Shown piece after piece: positions 22,516 through 32,353 of a DNA stretch of 50,343 bases. Where the stretch lies: contig MU621215.1 in the NCBI GenBank assembly GCA_025399215.1, positions 1 through 50,343 on the forward strand, written 5' to 3'. How positions within the stretch are numbered: position 1 is the stretch's first letter; every line of letters begins with the position of its first letter. Both the position numbers and the translations under genes were made by a program. A model generated the notes under the pieces. The model was not told the DNA's origin. It saw only the letters and a program-made list of their open reading frames with translations, and ran no database searches. The DNA is from Globomyces pollinis-pini. Lineage: Eukaryota > Chytridiomycota > Chytridiomycetes > Rhizophydiales > Globomycetaceae.

Positions 22516-23157
22516 TTCTTTCTTTTTGTTAATATACCACCAATGGGCTTATTGGGACGAAACCCTGCCACTATAACACCACACTGAGTTGTTTGTAACA
22601 AAATGATGACTTATAATTATTACAGTAGTGAGACTTATTCTTTTTTGTTTAATGTACATATTAGGGTACTACTTTTGTGAGTACATAAAATATGTAAGTT
22701 CATTGTTTATCATGTAAGTTCACCAGGCTCGAATGGGCCAAGAATGCCACAAACCCAGCGAAGGATATGACATCATATCGTGATGCTTTGTTGAATGGCG
22801 CAAGATAGTTGCCAATCCAAATCGTGCCTATGAGCCAAGTTCAATTTCAGCAATAGAAAAACTAATATATGTCGTCAAATACTTTGCTATTATGTTTAAA
22901 AAACAAAATAATTTGGCCATTTCATTTGAATTCAACTTTTAATTGTTAACCATACTGTATGCAGTAGACACAATTGGTACACACCGCTACTATCCTTCAA
23001 TTTTGCCAAGAGCTTCCAATCTGAGATCATCTGATCCATTGAAACAGCTTTTAGATCAACCCCGTTTCAACAAAAAAAGCATTCTGAGCCAAAACCCAGT
23101 TTGAGCCTCACCACAAGTGTGGTATATATACATTTCAATCACACAAGTATCTCAACA
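22516..23157. other. Intergenic region with promoter of the next bHLH gene
   Basis: No gene is recognised. A strong TATA box (tatatata, 23123-23130) lies 35 nt before the ATG at 23158. A ttgaaacagct word at 23039 equals one half of the palindrome found upstream of the 24.9-kb gene. Confidence 0.5.
23123..23130 (+). promoter_or_regulatory. TATA box of the 23.2-kb bHLH gene
   Basis: Perfect tatatata starting 35 nt before the start codon. At normal TATA-to-start spacing this implies a leader of only a few nucleotides. Confidence 0.6.
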
Positions 23158-23556
23158 ATGAATTCTATAAAGAAAGTATCTAAAAAACCACAAAGAAAAA
23201 CTCCACATTCCGTGATTGAAAAGAGAAGACGTGAAAGCATAAACCAATGCTTGGCTACATTGAAGGAACTAGTACCATCTTGTGCAATTGAAGACCCACT
23301 ACCCAAATTAGCGGTATTACAGAAGACAGTAGAATATGTAATAGAAATGCAATCGATGCTAAGAGAGCCAAGGATTCAAACAGATGAAGGTGTTAATTTC
23401 AATGTGCAGTTGGTCAAGTTCAATTTAATTGATGATCATTCAATCCCATCATCACCTTCGTCAGAGTGTTCTACCATCACTAATTCACCTACACAAAAGA
23501 CTGCCCACTTTCCAGAGCCTGAAAGAAAGATTTCCATATCTAGTTTACTAAATTAA
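23158..23556 (+). CDS. bHLH transcription factor, TPHS-type
   Basis: Single exon, 132 aa. The open frame extends upstream without a Met; the first ATG is 23158, right after the TATA box. The basic region is TPHSVIEKRRR, helix 1 INQCLATLKELVPSC, helix 2 LAVLQKTVEYVIEMQ. The following block FNVQLVKFNL matches the genes at 7.2 and 24.0 kb, and the protein ends in RKISISSLLN, the clearest form of the shared C-terminal motif. A Ser/Thr-Pro-rich linker separates the two. It should bind E-box DNA as a dimer. Confidence 0.87.
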   Translation: MNSIKKVSKKPQRKTPHSVIEKRRRESINQCLATLKELVPSCAIEDPLPKLAVLQKTVEYVIEMQSMLREPRIQTDEGVNFNVQLVKFNLIDDHSIPSSPSSECSTITNSPTQKTAHFPEPERKISISSLLN

Positions 23557-24029
23557 ATTAAAGTTTTCTATTGTACCTTTGAATATAAACCGTTTCAAAA
23601 CAATACTTTCGTTCTTTTGCCCTACTCATTCGTTCATGTAAAGTCTCATTGATGCCCAAATTAAGTCTATCTCAAATCACGCATGCAATATTCATTGCAT
23701 TATGATGAAAAATACACCCATTCCACCAATATTATGTGCAACTTTTACGAATGAACTTCTTCAAGACAAAGTGTTAAATTAAGTAAAGTATGATAGAAAC
23801 GGCACATTCGGATTTATAAGAACGTTCATCAAGATGAGAGTTTGTAACAGTTTGTGGCATCAATAAATAATGCTTGACATTTCTTCGGATATTGCTTTGT
23901 GTTACAAGGTAAAGGTACCACAAAGCAAAATCCATGAAACAAGTCCATGAAAGTATTTGTTTCAAAAACAAGCAGGAGGCTGAATAGATTTAAATAGAAC
24001 CTCCACACAACTGAAGGTATCAAACCAAA
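23557..24029. other. Intergenic region
   Basis: No gene is recognised. A TTTAAATA element (23989-23996) about 41 nt before the next ATG may serve as its TATA box. Confidence 0.4.
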
Positions 24030-24365
24030 ATGTCAATGAATAGAACACAACATTCTTCCATCTTAAAGAAACGGTCAATAAAAACTCGTAAGAACACTAA
24101 AGAACAACTGATGATTCTAAAAAATATTGTTCCGCAATCATCATTGGAAGTCAAATTTGGGATTCTGGACATACTCCAAAACACAATTAAGTATATTCAA
24201 GATTTACAAGCAATGTCAAAGGATCCCACATATAAAGCTGATGATGATGAATTTCAGTTCCACATTCAAATGATCAAATTTGATTTGTTGCCTAGTGCTC
24301 TTGATGATAATGTTCCCTTGACTCCTGAACCATCAGAGTTCGAAGATAATTTCAATACTAATTAA
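24030..24365 (+). CDS. Degenerate bHLH protein lacking a normal basic region
   Basis: Single exon, 111 aa. Helix 1 (EQLMILKNIVP) and helix 2 (LDILQNTIKYIQDLQAM) are intact, as is the block FHIQMIKFDLLPS shared with the genes at 7.2 and 23.2 kb. The basic region reads SILKKRSIKTRKN: the DNA-contacting Glu of E-x-x-R-R is missing and its spacing is disturbed. The C-terminal xxSLLN motif is also lost; the protein ends in an acidic, Asn-rich tail. Such a protein could still dimerise but not read an E-box normally, much as Id proteins act in animals. That role is inference; early decay toward a pseudogene is the alternative. The frame has no stop or shift. Confidence 0.72.
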   Translation: MSMNRTQHSSILKKRSIKTRKNTKEQLMILKNIVPQSSLEVKFGILDILQNTIKYIQDLQAMSKDPTYKADDDEFQFHIQMIKFDLLPSALDDNVPLTPEPSEFEDNFNTN

Positions 24366-24797
24366 TTCAGTCATTGCTGTAATACATGTAATTTTAATTC
24401 TTGATTTCAAATTATTACCATTCTTACATGTGTAATTGATTCATGTGCTAACCCCTTTATTGTAGCCAGTCACAGTTTCTGGTCGATATTGACTTCCATA
24501 CCATTGAGCTAAACTGTTAAAGTCAGTGACTTCCACCGATTAATTTACAAAATTAGTTGGTTGCCATGCAAGTGATTTAAAACAACCATTATTGTCATTG
24601 GTTAATCTTTAAGATCTAGATGATCGTACAAACTATGACATCAATGACGGATTGTGAGATTTTCCGACACTGTTTGATAAACTTGTCATAAACACTACAA
24701 CATTTAATAGTATTTATTGGAGAAGAAAACAGGTATCATCAGATCCCTTATCTATACTACTAATGTGTGTATGTACTTTTAGTTGTTAACTTGACAC

Positions 24798-24815
24798 TTG
24801 AAACAGCTGTTTCAA
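24798..24815. promoter_or_regulatory. 18-bp perfect palindrome centred on an E-box (CAGCTG)
   Basis: TTGAAACAGCTGTTTCAA equals its own reverse complement. The centre CAGCTG is a classic bHLH half-site pair. It lies about 95 nt upstream of the bHLH start codon at 24910 and about 60 nt upstream of the TATA box, the expected place for an activator or autoregulatory site. Binding by a cluster member is inference. Confidence 0.6.
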
Positions 24816-24875
24816 CCTTCTTTAGATGACATTTATCATACCCAAGTATGAAAGAGAATCGCAGCCCAAATTGTT

Positions 24876-24882
24876 TATATAA
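24876..24882 (+). promoter_or_regulatory. TATA box of the 24.9-kb bHLH gene
   Basis: TATATAA starting 34 nt before the ATG at 24910, almost the same spacing as in the genes at 13.4 and 23.2 kb. Confidence 0.55.
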
Positions 24883-24909
24883 CAGAGCTGGAATTGTTTC
24901 AAACATTTA

Positions 24910-25284
24910 ATGCAAATCAACAAATCGAACGTTTCTGTCATCAAAAAATCCAAAAATTCAAAAAGGATCACACCACACTCTGTAATCGAGAAGCGAAGAA
25001 GAGAAAGCATTAACCTGTGCTTGGACACTTTGAAAAGTATTATTCCTGACTGTGCTATACGTGGTGCCCTTCCTAGATTGACCGTGCTACAAACTACCAT
25101 CGATTATATTGTTGAATTGCAATCACTTATATCAGAGCAAGAGAATTCCGAAATTTCACAGCCCAAGGCTGAGGAATGTCTCTATGAGGTACAATACGCA
25201 CAAAAATTCGTGGTTGAGGACTCTCTCCCAGTCGGGTCAAAAATTGTCAGTGATAAAATGTCGCTTGCTCATTTATTGAACTAA
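24910..25284 (+). CDS. bHLH transcription factor, TPHS-type
   Basis: Single exon, 124 aa. The basic region TPHSVIEKRRRESIN is nearly identical to the gene at 23.2 kb, with helix 1 LDTLKSIIPDC and helix 2 LTVLQTTIDYIVELQSL. The linker differs (no QLVKxNL block) but the protein ends in DKMSLAHLLN, the shared terminal motif. The stop codon lies inside the first unit of a 35-bp tandem repeat. An E-box palindrome and TATA box precede it. It is a likely DNA-binding dimer, with the 23.2-kb gene as a natural partner. Confidence 0.86.
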   Translation: MQINKSNVSVIKKSKNSKRITPHSVIEKRRRESINLCLDTLKSIIPDCAIRGALPRLTVLQTTIDYIVELQSLISEQENSEISQPKAEECLYEVQYAQKFVVEDSLPVGSKIVSDKMSLAHLLN

Positions 25285-25403
25285 ATAAAATGCATTTACT
25301 GTATATCTTGTTGAACTAAATAAAATGCATTTACTGTATATCTTGTTGAACTAAATAAAATGTATTTACTGTATATCTTGTTGAACTAAATAAAATGCAT
25401 CTA
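25276..25403. repeat. 35-bp tandem repeat spanning the bHLH stop codon, 3.6 copies
   Basis: ttgaactaaataaaatg recurs at 25276, 25311, 25346 and 25381 with only one or two substitutions. The first copy supplies the last codons and stop (TTG AAC TAA) of the bHLH gene. Every copy contains AATAAA, so polyadenylation signals are also multiplied. Confidence 0.92.
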
Positions 25404-25496
25404 CGACTTTATATCTTGAAATTTCTCATTGTGTTGATCAACGATGTCATTAAATGGACATTTTAAATAGATATATTACAATCGAAAATTTACTAA

Positions 25497-25907
25497 TTAC
25501 GGGTTCACATAAAATGCAAACTTTCTTGGTGCATGAACTGGACTCCCAGGTGGTGTGTGTAAGGGAGTGTTCGGTGGAGTCCAGCAAGTTTCAAAAGACT
25601 CTAGACTTCCAAACAGAGACAAAACTGTAGGGTTCATAAACTTTAACGGAGACAAAGGAGAAGGCAGTAATATCGTTTCTGGTTTGCCATCGTTCCCCAA
25701 TGATGCTGAAGTGTTTGAATCTCTCTTTTCTTCTTGATTTACATATGTTTGTTTCTGTGTGTTGATAATCTGCTCGATAGTGCGACGCAAGACAGATACA
25801 TCATAAGATGATGTAGTTGTAGTAGTGTTTTGTCTATTCTTCTTATCACCACTTGATGACTTTCTGACTGAATTTTTTGATTTCGAACTAGAGCTGAGGT
25901 TTAACAT
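25497..25907 (-). CDS. Putative bHLH-derived protein, basic region and helix 1 lost
   Basis: Single exon, 136 aa from the ATG at 25907; a GTATTTAAAC element lies about 50 nt upstream on the same strand. No full domain is visible, but SVLRRTIEQIINTQKQ resembles helix 2 of the neighbouring bHLH genes (for example VLQKTVEYVIEMQ), and NPTVLSLFGS resembles the PTILSLLPS block of the LLPSY subfamily. The N terminus is Ser/Lys/Asn-rich with a poly-Thr run in place of basic region and helix 1. The C terminus has several Thr/Ser-Pro sites (TPPNTPLHTPPGSP). The C-terminal LLN/LLC motif is absent. It is either a diverged family member or an unrelated Ser-rich protein that looks similar by chance. Confidence 0.45.
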   Translation of the reverse strand: MLNLSSSSKSKNSVRKSSSGDKKNRQNTTTTTSSYDVSVLRRTIEQIINTQKQTYVNQEEKRDSNTSASLGNDGKPETILLPSPLSPLKFMNPTVLSLFGSLESFETCWTPPNTPLHTPPGSPVHAPRKFAFYVNP

Positions 25908-26669
25908 AGCTGCACAGTGTAACAAGAGCAAGTTTTCAATGTTGGTTCAGGTTTAAATACTTAAGAGGCCGGATCCTCCACATGATGCCATCCAAACCTC
26001 ACCCAAGCCATAGCAAGCCTGTTTCATCAAGCCGGCATATGGGTAATTAATCCTGAGTATTCATGGCAATGGATCCGCTGTTCCAAAGTTGCATTGGTGT
26101 ATTACATGATCTAAACTTGAAGCTACCATCCTACAGGGACGTCTTGCTACAGTATTCTAGTGGCTTCTGGAAACAAGTGTTTCATTTCAATCAGGCGTTC
26201 AAGTTGTACAAGATTTGTACGGTTCCGACTGATAATGTGATGCGGGGATGATCATCTGAAATGCGTTGTTATTAAGGCGTCACTAATTTTTTGGCGGTCG
26301 TTCCTTGACAGCTTATCAACGAATGGAATGGGGTTGTATGTAAGCACGTTAACGATTATCTTGGGAGTTATTTGATTCTCCACTTCTATAGTATCTGAAC
26401 TCACCAACTCTGTACTACAGGTCAGATCCCACATCCATCACAGACTATCAATAGGTCGCGAACACTTATCACTCAAACTCTAACTTATAACAGCAGCTTG
26501 AAACGGTCTCTCTGACTAACATTATGATATACAGATACAACACAAACTCACTGTAGTAACATCCTATCCGAATGAATCTGGTTGGCATAACCACGTAGTC
26601 TAACTCTTTTAATCATGATAATGTTACTGTACTTGAGAATTCAATAAGAAATTTTCAAAAAAAAAAAAT
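25908..26669. other. Intergenic region with a second GAAACA-NN-TGTTTC site
   Basis: No convincing gene. Two short open frames (plus 26063-26251, minus 26434-26252) have no recognisable content. A palindromic site at 26170 is listed separately. Confidence 0.4.
26170..26183. promoter_or_regulatory. GAAACA-AG-TGTTTC site around an E-box
   Basis: The same six-base arms as the palindrome at 24800-24813, with centre AG instead of GC, so the E-box is CAAGTG. It lies about 265 nt upstream of the minus-strand bHLH-derived gene. A role is inferred from the repeated pattern only. Confidence 0.4.
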
Positions 26670-27997
26670 ATGAATCCCGACATTGACAGGTTGGTCAAAT
26701 TTTTACAATCATTATTCCCAAATATCAATTCCGATACTCTTTTAGAGCTGCTGCAAACGAATGACATTCAATCAACAGTCACTTTATTGTTAAACGATGA
26801 TAATGAATTCCAAGACTTGAATACATTGAAATCAATGTTCCCAGATACAGATGAATTTGTTCTGTATGAGAGTTGGTTGAATTATGATGATATAGAATCC
26901 AGTATAAACTATTTGATTGATTACAATTCCAAAGTAGCTGATTTGGAAACTACTAATTCAAAATCTATCATATTACCAAAACAAAAACATCAAAATCAAG
27001 TTAAAATTACTATACAGGATGAACAGATATTGACTCAATTAACAGAAATATTCCCAAAATTCAATCCAGATTCAATTTTGGATGTCTATATCAAGAATTC
27101 AAAGGTGTTTGATCAAACAGTGGTTGAGTTATCCAACTATGCTGATGTTGATCAGATTAATTCTAGAGATATATTCAATAACCAAATAACTCAATTAAAA
27201 GAAATGTTTCCAAACATTCACACAACAAAATTAGTTCATTACCTGAATAATCATAAAACTGTCGAGGAAACTATTGAAACTCTCTTTCAATTAAATGATT
27301 CCACCAATCAATGGAATGGAACACTTAACATAAAAGATGTCCCAAAGAAAAATACCACTCCAGAAATAGGGTTCCATTTTGATTCTAAGCGAGAAAGTAA
27401 CATTACAATATCGAATCAAGTTGATATTGCTCAGGATAAAAAACATCAAGATGATCCACTTTATTTCCGTCGTATCGCAAATGATTTTATGAGAGAAAGA
27501 AATAATAACTTTATGCAAGTAAAGGAAAATCAGCAATTAACCTTACCTAGGCTGCTAATCATTTCTCCAGAGGGCAATTGACTGGAAGAAAATCAGCTGA
27601 ATATTACTCAGAACTTGTACAAACTTTAGTGTAGTGCTGATTATTAGGGTAGAAACGCATCCTTAAAAATGCATTTATTTATGGAGAAAGCTGCAGATGC
27701 ACAGTTAGAATACAATCGGTTATTGAATCAGTTTGCTAATTGTATAGTGCACGTCATAACCGTGACCCAAACGTAATAGATTTACATGGATTGACAGTTA
27801 AACAAGCAAAGGAACGGTTAGAATTGTATTCAAACCAATGGGCTCTTTCAAATACTGGATGGCTGAAAATAATTACTGGAGCAGGCAACCATTCGAAGGG
27901 AAAGGGTAAATTATACCCTGCAATGTATAGCTTCATGACTCAACGGAAATGGCGGACTAAAGAAGGTGGGGATGGATGGTTTTTTGTCAGCCAGTAG
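26670..27997 (+). CDS. CUE2: Cue2/NONU-1-like endonuclease (CUE repeats, DUF1771, SMR)
   Basis: Four exons (26670-27518, 27551-27616, 27648-27718, 27748-27997; introns 32, 31 and 29 nt) give 411 aa. The N-terminal half holds four CUE-like helical repeats, each with a hydrophobic-FP core (LQSLFPNI, LKSMFPDT, LTEIFPKF, LKEMFPNI), expected to bind ubiquitin. DUF1771 follows (DFMRERNNNFMQAANHFSRG), then a C-terminal SMR domain with the DLHGLTV motif and the TGAGNHSKGKG loop. In yeast Cue2 this domain cuts mRNA at collided ribosomes (no-go decay) after recognising ubiquitinated ribosomes. The intron before SMR was set to restore the EYNR...RDPNVIDLHG junction typical of the family. A cytosolic, ribosome-associated role is inferred from the family. 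Confidence 0.9.
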
Positions 27998-28133
27998 AGA
28001 TTTATATAGTTGTATAATAATACGTTTAACTAGTATAATCATTAGTAATTAATATAGGAAAAATTATTATGTGATCTTAAGTAAGTAGATCCTGATTAAT
28101 TCTATCTAATTTGTATCGAGTTAAAATTTTTAT

Positions 28134-28769
28134 ATGGTGAGAGGAAATGCTGATAGACGAAGAGAATTAGCACAACAAAGAAAGGAAGATCAAAAACAGG
28201 AAGCACTAAGAAAGAAAGAAGGAGCAAGCGCAGCTACATTTGAAGAAGTCCGTGCTAGACTGTTAAACGATGCAAAGAAATCAAATCAGAGTTGTAAGGA
28301 ACTGATCGCATGGATTGGAGTTCAAGACGAAGAATCTACCGTAGAGGTTTGTGTATCGTATGTAAGGTTTGGAAGTTGTGAGAAGAAACGATGTAAATAT
28401 AAACATGAATTCACTTTATGTCATTTGGAAGGTATTGATAGTTGAATTAACTAATTTCAAGGAATTGATGGAATGAACATTGAATATCCACCAACTATGA
28501 CAAAAGTGAAGCCAGTAGGTTTGGCAGAGGTTCCAGCAGCAAGTAAACGAGTCTACAATCGAACTATCCGTACTCATGTCAGAGAGCAATCTGCTGTGGT
28601 GTTTGTAGAATGGGGAGGAATATTAGTCTATGATTATTTAAACCCACTTGTATTTGTTCGCTATGTGGAAAGTCAATCGCGTCCATTAGTCTTGGATGAC
28701 ATGAAGGACTCTGAACAAGAAGCGCCTGAAGACCCTGAACATCCGGGGTCTAAGGACCAAACTTTGTGA
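28134..28769 (+). CDS. CCCH zinc-finger protein, uncharacterised
   Basis: Two exons (28134-28431, 28462-28769; 30-nt intron) give 201 aa. A basic/acidic N-terminal helix (RRRELAQQRKEDQKQEALRK) precedes one CCCH finger, C-x8-C-x4-C-x3-H (CVSYVRFGSC...CKYKHE), which usually binds RNA. The second half contains a compact region with hydrophobic strands (SAVVFVEWGGILVYDYLNP) and an acidic, Pro-rich tail. I do not recognise the full-length family. It is in a run of four plus-strand genes with a cue2-like RNA nuclease just upstream, so RNA metabolism is plausible but not shown. Confidence 0.75.
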
Positions 28770-28947
28770 TTGGACAGTTTCTGACCATTCCAGTTCATAA
28801 CCTTAATGAGGAGGACTCTCGTACTCAAATGCTACCCATTACCTAATAATTCATGATTGAATAAAGAAAATTTAATTCGAAACATCCCGATTTTAAACGT
28901 GTTGATTCAAGTTGTTTCGATAGACTGGATAAAATTTTTACGTTTGA

Positions 28948-30705
<1,758 letters not shown>

Positions 30706-30773
30706 TAAAAATATTGGTGGCATTTAAACCCCAAATCTATTCAATCAGTACTTTCATTATATTTGAAAAGTCA

Positions 30774-31427
30774 TTATTTGTGTCCACACACCCATTTTGA
30801 GTTCAATTTCTTCAGTTCAATGGTGCCATCAACGGATTCCCAAGAGCACTGACAACAATATGCTGTAAATTTCTCTAAAGATAAAAATAATGGTTACAAA
30901 CGATCAGGGATGAGTTCTACAGACAGTTGTTGAACAATTGGACAATGATTTCTAAAAAACAGATAATCTACATTTTTTGACCACTTTGAGTTGACGAATG
31001 TCAAACATTTGAAATCGCATTTTACACACCTGAGAGAGTTACACGTTTGATTTTGCCCCAATTGAATATCAAGACATTTATTCCTATTAAAAGGTTAATT
31101 TTCGATGGCATCTTAATTACGCTTTGGATATTTTCAAATTGGTATTTGTTGGTTCAAAATTGGTTGAATTTGGTTGAACTTTACTCCTAAAACATCATCA
31201 ATTACAAATAATTGTGTAAAATACCTTCTACCAGAATCTCTTTTTGAATCATTCAAATCAAATTCGTTCAATAATTCATCTAAATCTATTTCATCTTTTT
31301 TCAATTTAAATTCTGTTTTCTTGGTTGAGTCGGATTTAAATTTGTAATTGGTTTTTGTGTTTGATTCAGATTTAGCAGCTAAACAATCGAGTTCATCCAA
31401 CAGTGTGTCTACATCTATTGCTGACAT
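30774..31427 (-). CDS. CFAP418: CFAP418 (C8orf37) homologue
   Basis: Four exons (31427-31225, 31186-31121, 31083-30902, 30874-30774; introns 38, 37 and 27 nt) give 183 aa, close to the human 207 aa. The N-terminal part has two copies of a short acidic helix (DVDTLLDELDCL and EIDLDELLNEFDL). The C-terminal half matches the retinal-maintenance (RMP) domain: LRCVKCDFKC, VDYLFFRNHCP, YCCQCSW and the terminal WVCGHK. In animals the protein sits at the ciliary base and in photoreceptors; mutations cause retinal dystrophy. What it does in a fungus is unknown. Conservation of all cysteines argues for a functional gene. The ortholog call is strong; the role is open. Confidence 0.87.
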
Positions 31428-31697
31428 TTCTTCAAAATCGTATCAAATGAAAAAGTACGTGATTTTTAACTATTTCTTAAATACTATTTGTAAATTAAAC
31501 ATACAGACAAAAGAAAATAAAATAGAACCATTTGCTAGCATACAAGATATGAACAGATTCATTTTCTTTCTAGGACTAACAGATACTTTCTTATTAGAAA
31601 GGAACTGAATATTTAAGTCAATAGCATAATCACTGTATTTTGACTGAACAATTATATAAAGAAAGTCTATTGAATTGTCCAAAAAACAATTTCGAAT

Positions 31698-32119
31698 TTA
31701 TTTTTCAAGATTAATAGAATTACCAAATTTTCCATACAACATTGCCTTTAACTTGGCCATTTCAGAATGAATAGAATTAACATCATTTTGATAATCATCT
31801 ACTTGTTTTACAATATCTGATTGTTCTGATTCAATTCTTTCTTGACATTGCTCTAATGACAACGAGACAAAACTATCACCGATTCGGTAAGGGATCAGTT
31901 CATCTTCATCAGCCAATTCTAATTCCATAACTAAATCATCCAAATACTCTTTTTCAGTCTAAATTTGTAAGAACTTGGGATTGTAAATACCGTTTTTGTT
32001 TTCAATTCTTCTTCCAATACATCCAGTCGAGCATTTAACTTACTGAATTTATTGATATTGTTTTGATCTTCCCAAGTAACTTCCACATCCACTTCGTCTT
32101 TCTTGTCCACAAGCTTCAT
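31698..32119 (-). CDS. Prefoldin subunit 4
   Basis: Two exons (32119-31991, 31958-31698; 32-nt intron) give 129 aa, the family length. It begins with VTWEDQNNINKFSKLNARL and contains the beta-hairpin block IPYRIGDSFVSLSLEQCQE, ending with LKAMLYGKFGNSINLEK, all characteristic of prefoldin subunit 4 (yeast Gim3). It is a beta-type coiled-coil subunit of the heterohexameric cochaperone that hands nascent actin and tubulin to CCT. No oddities; it lies 270 bp upstream of the CFAP418 gene on the same strand. Confidence 0.95.
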
Positions 32120-32353
32120 CTGAAAAATTGAAGAAAATTCAAAAGTGACTTTGATCTACAGTCATGACAACAATAACGAAATCACACAATCTCAACAGTA
32201 ATTGGGCCCAAACGATTTAGTAAAAGAAATCAATCAAGAATATCTTATTCCAAATTAGCTAAAAATTTGGAATGATATTCTGAGTTCGTAAAGTAAATAA
32301 GCAAGTACCGAAAATAAAAAAGTTTGTATTTACTATAAGAATCATTCCTTCAC

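Larger units (their letters stand above)
24366..24909. other. Intergenic region with palindrome and TATA box
   Basis: No gene is recognised. It holds an 18-bp perfect palindrome and a TATA box, both listed separately, in the 110 nt before the next bHLH gene. Confidence 0.5.

Noticed and set aside
26063..26434. Two short open frames on opposite strands
   Set aside because: Neither has recognisable content or joins to further exons with intron-like spacing.
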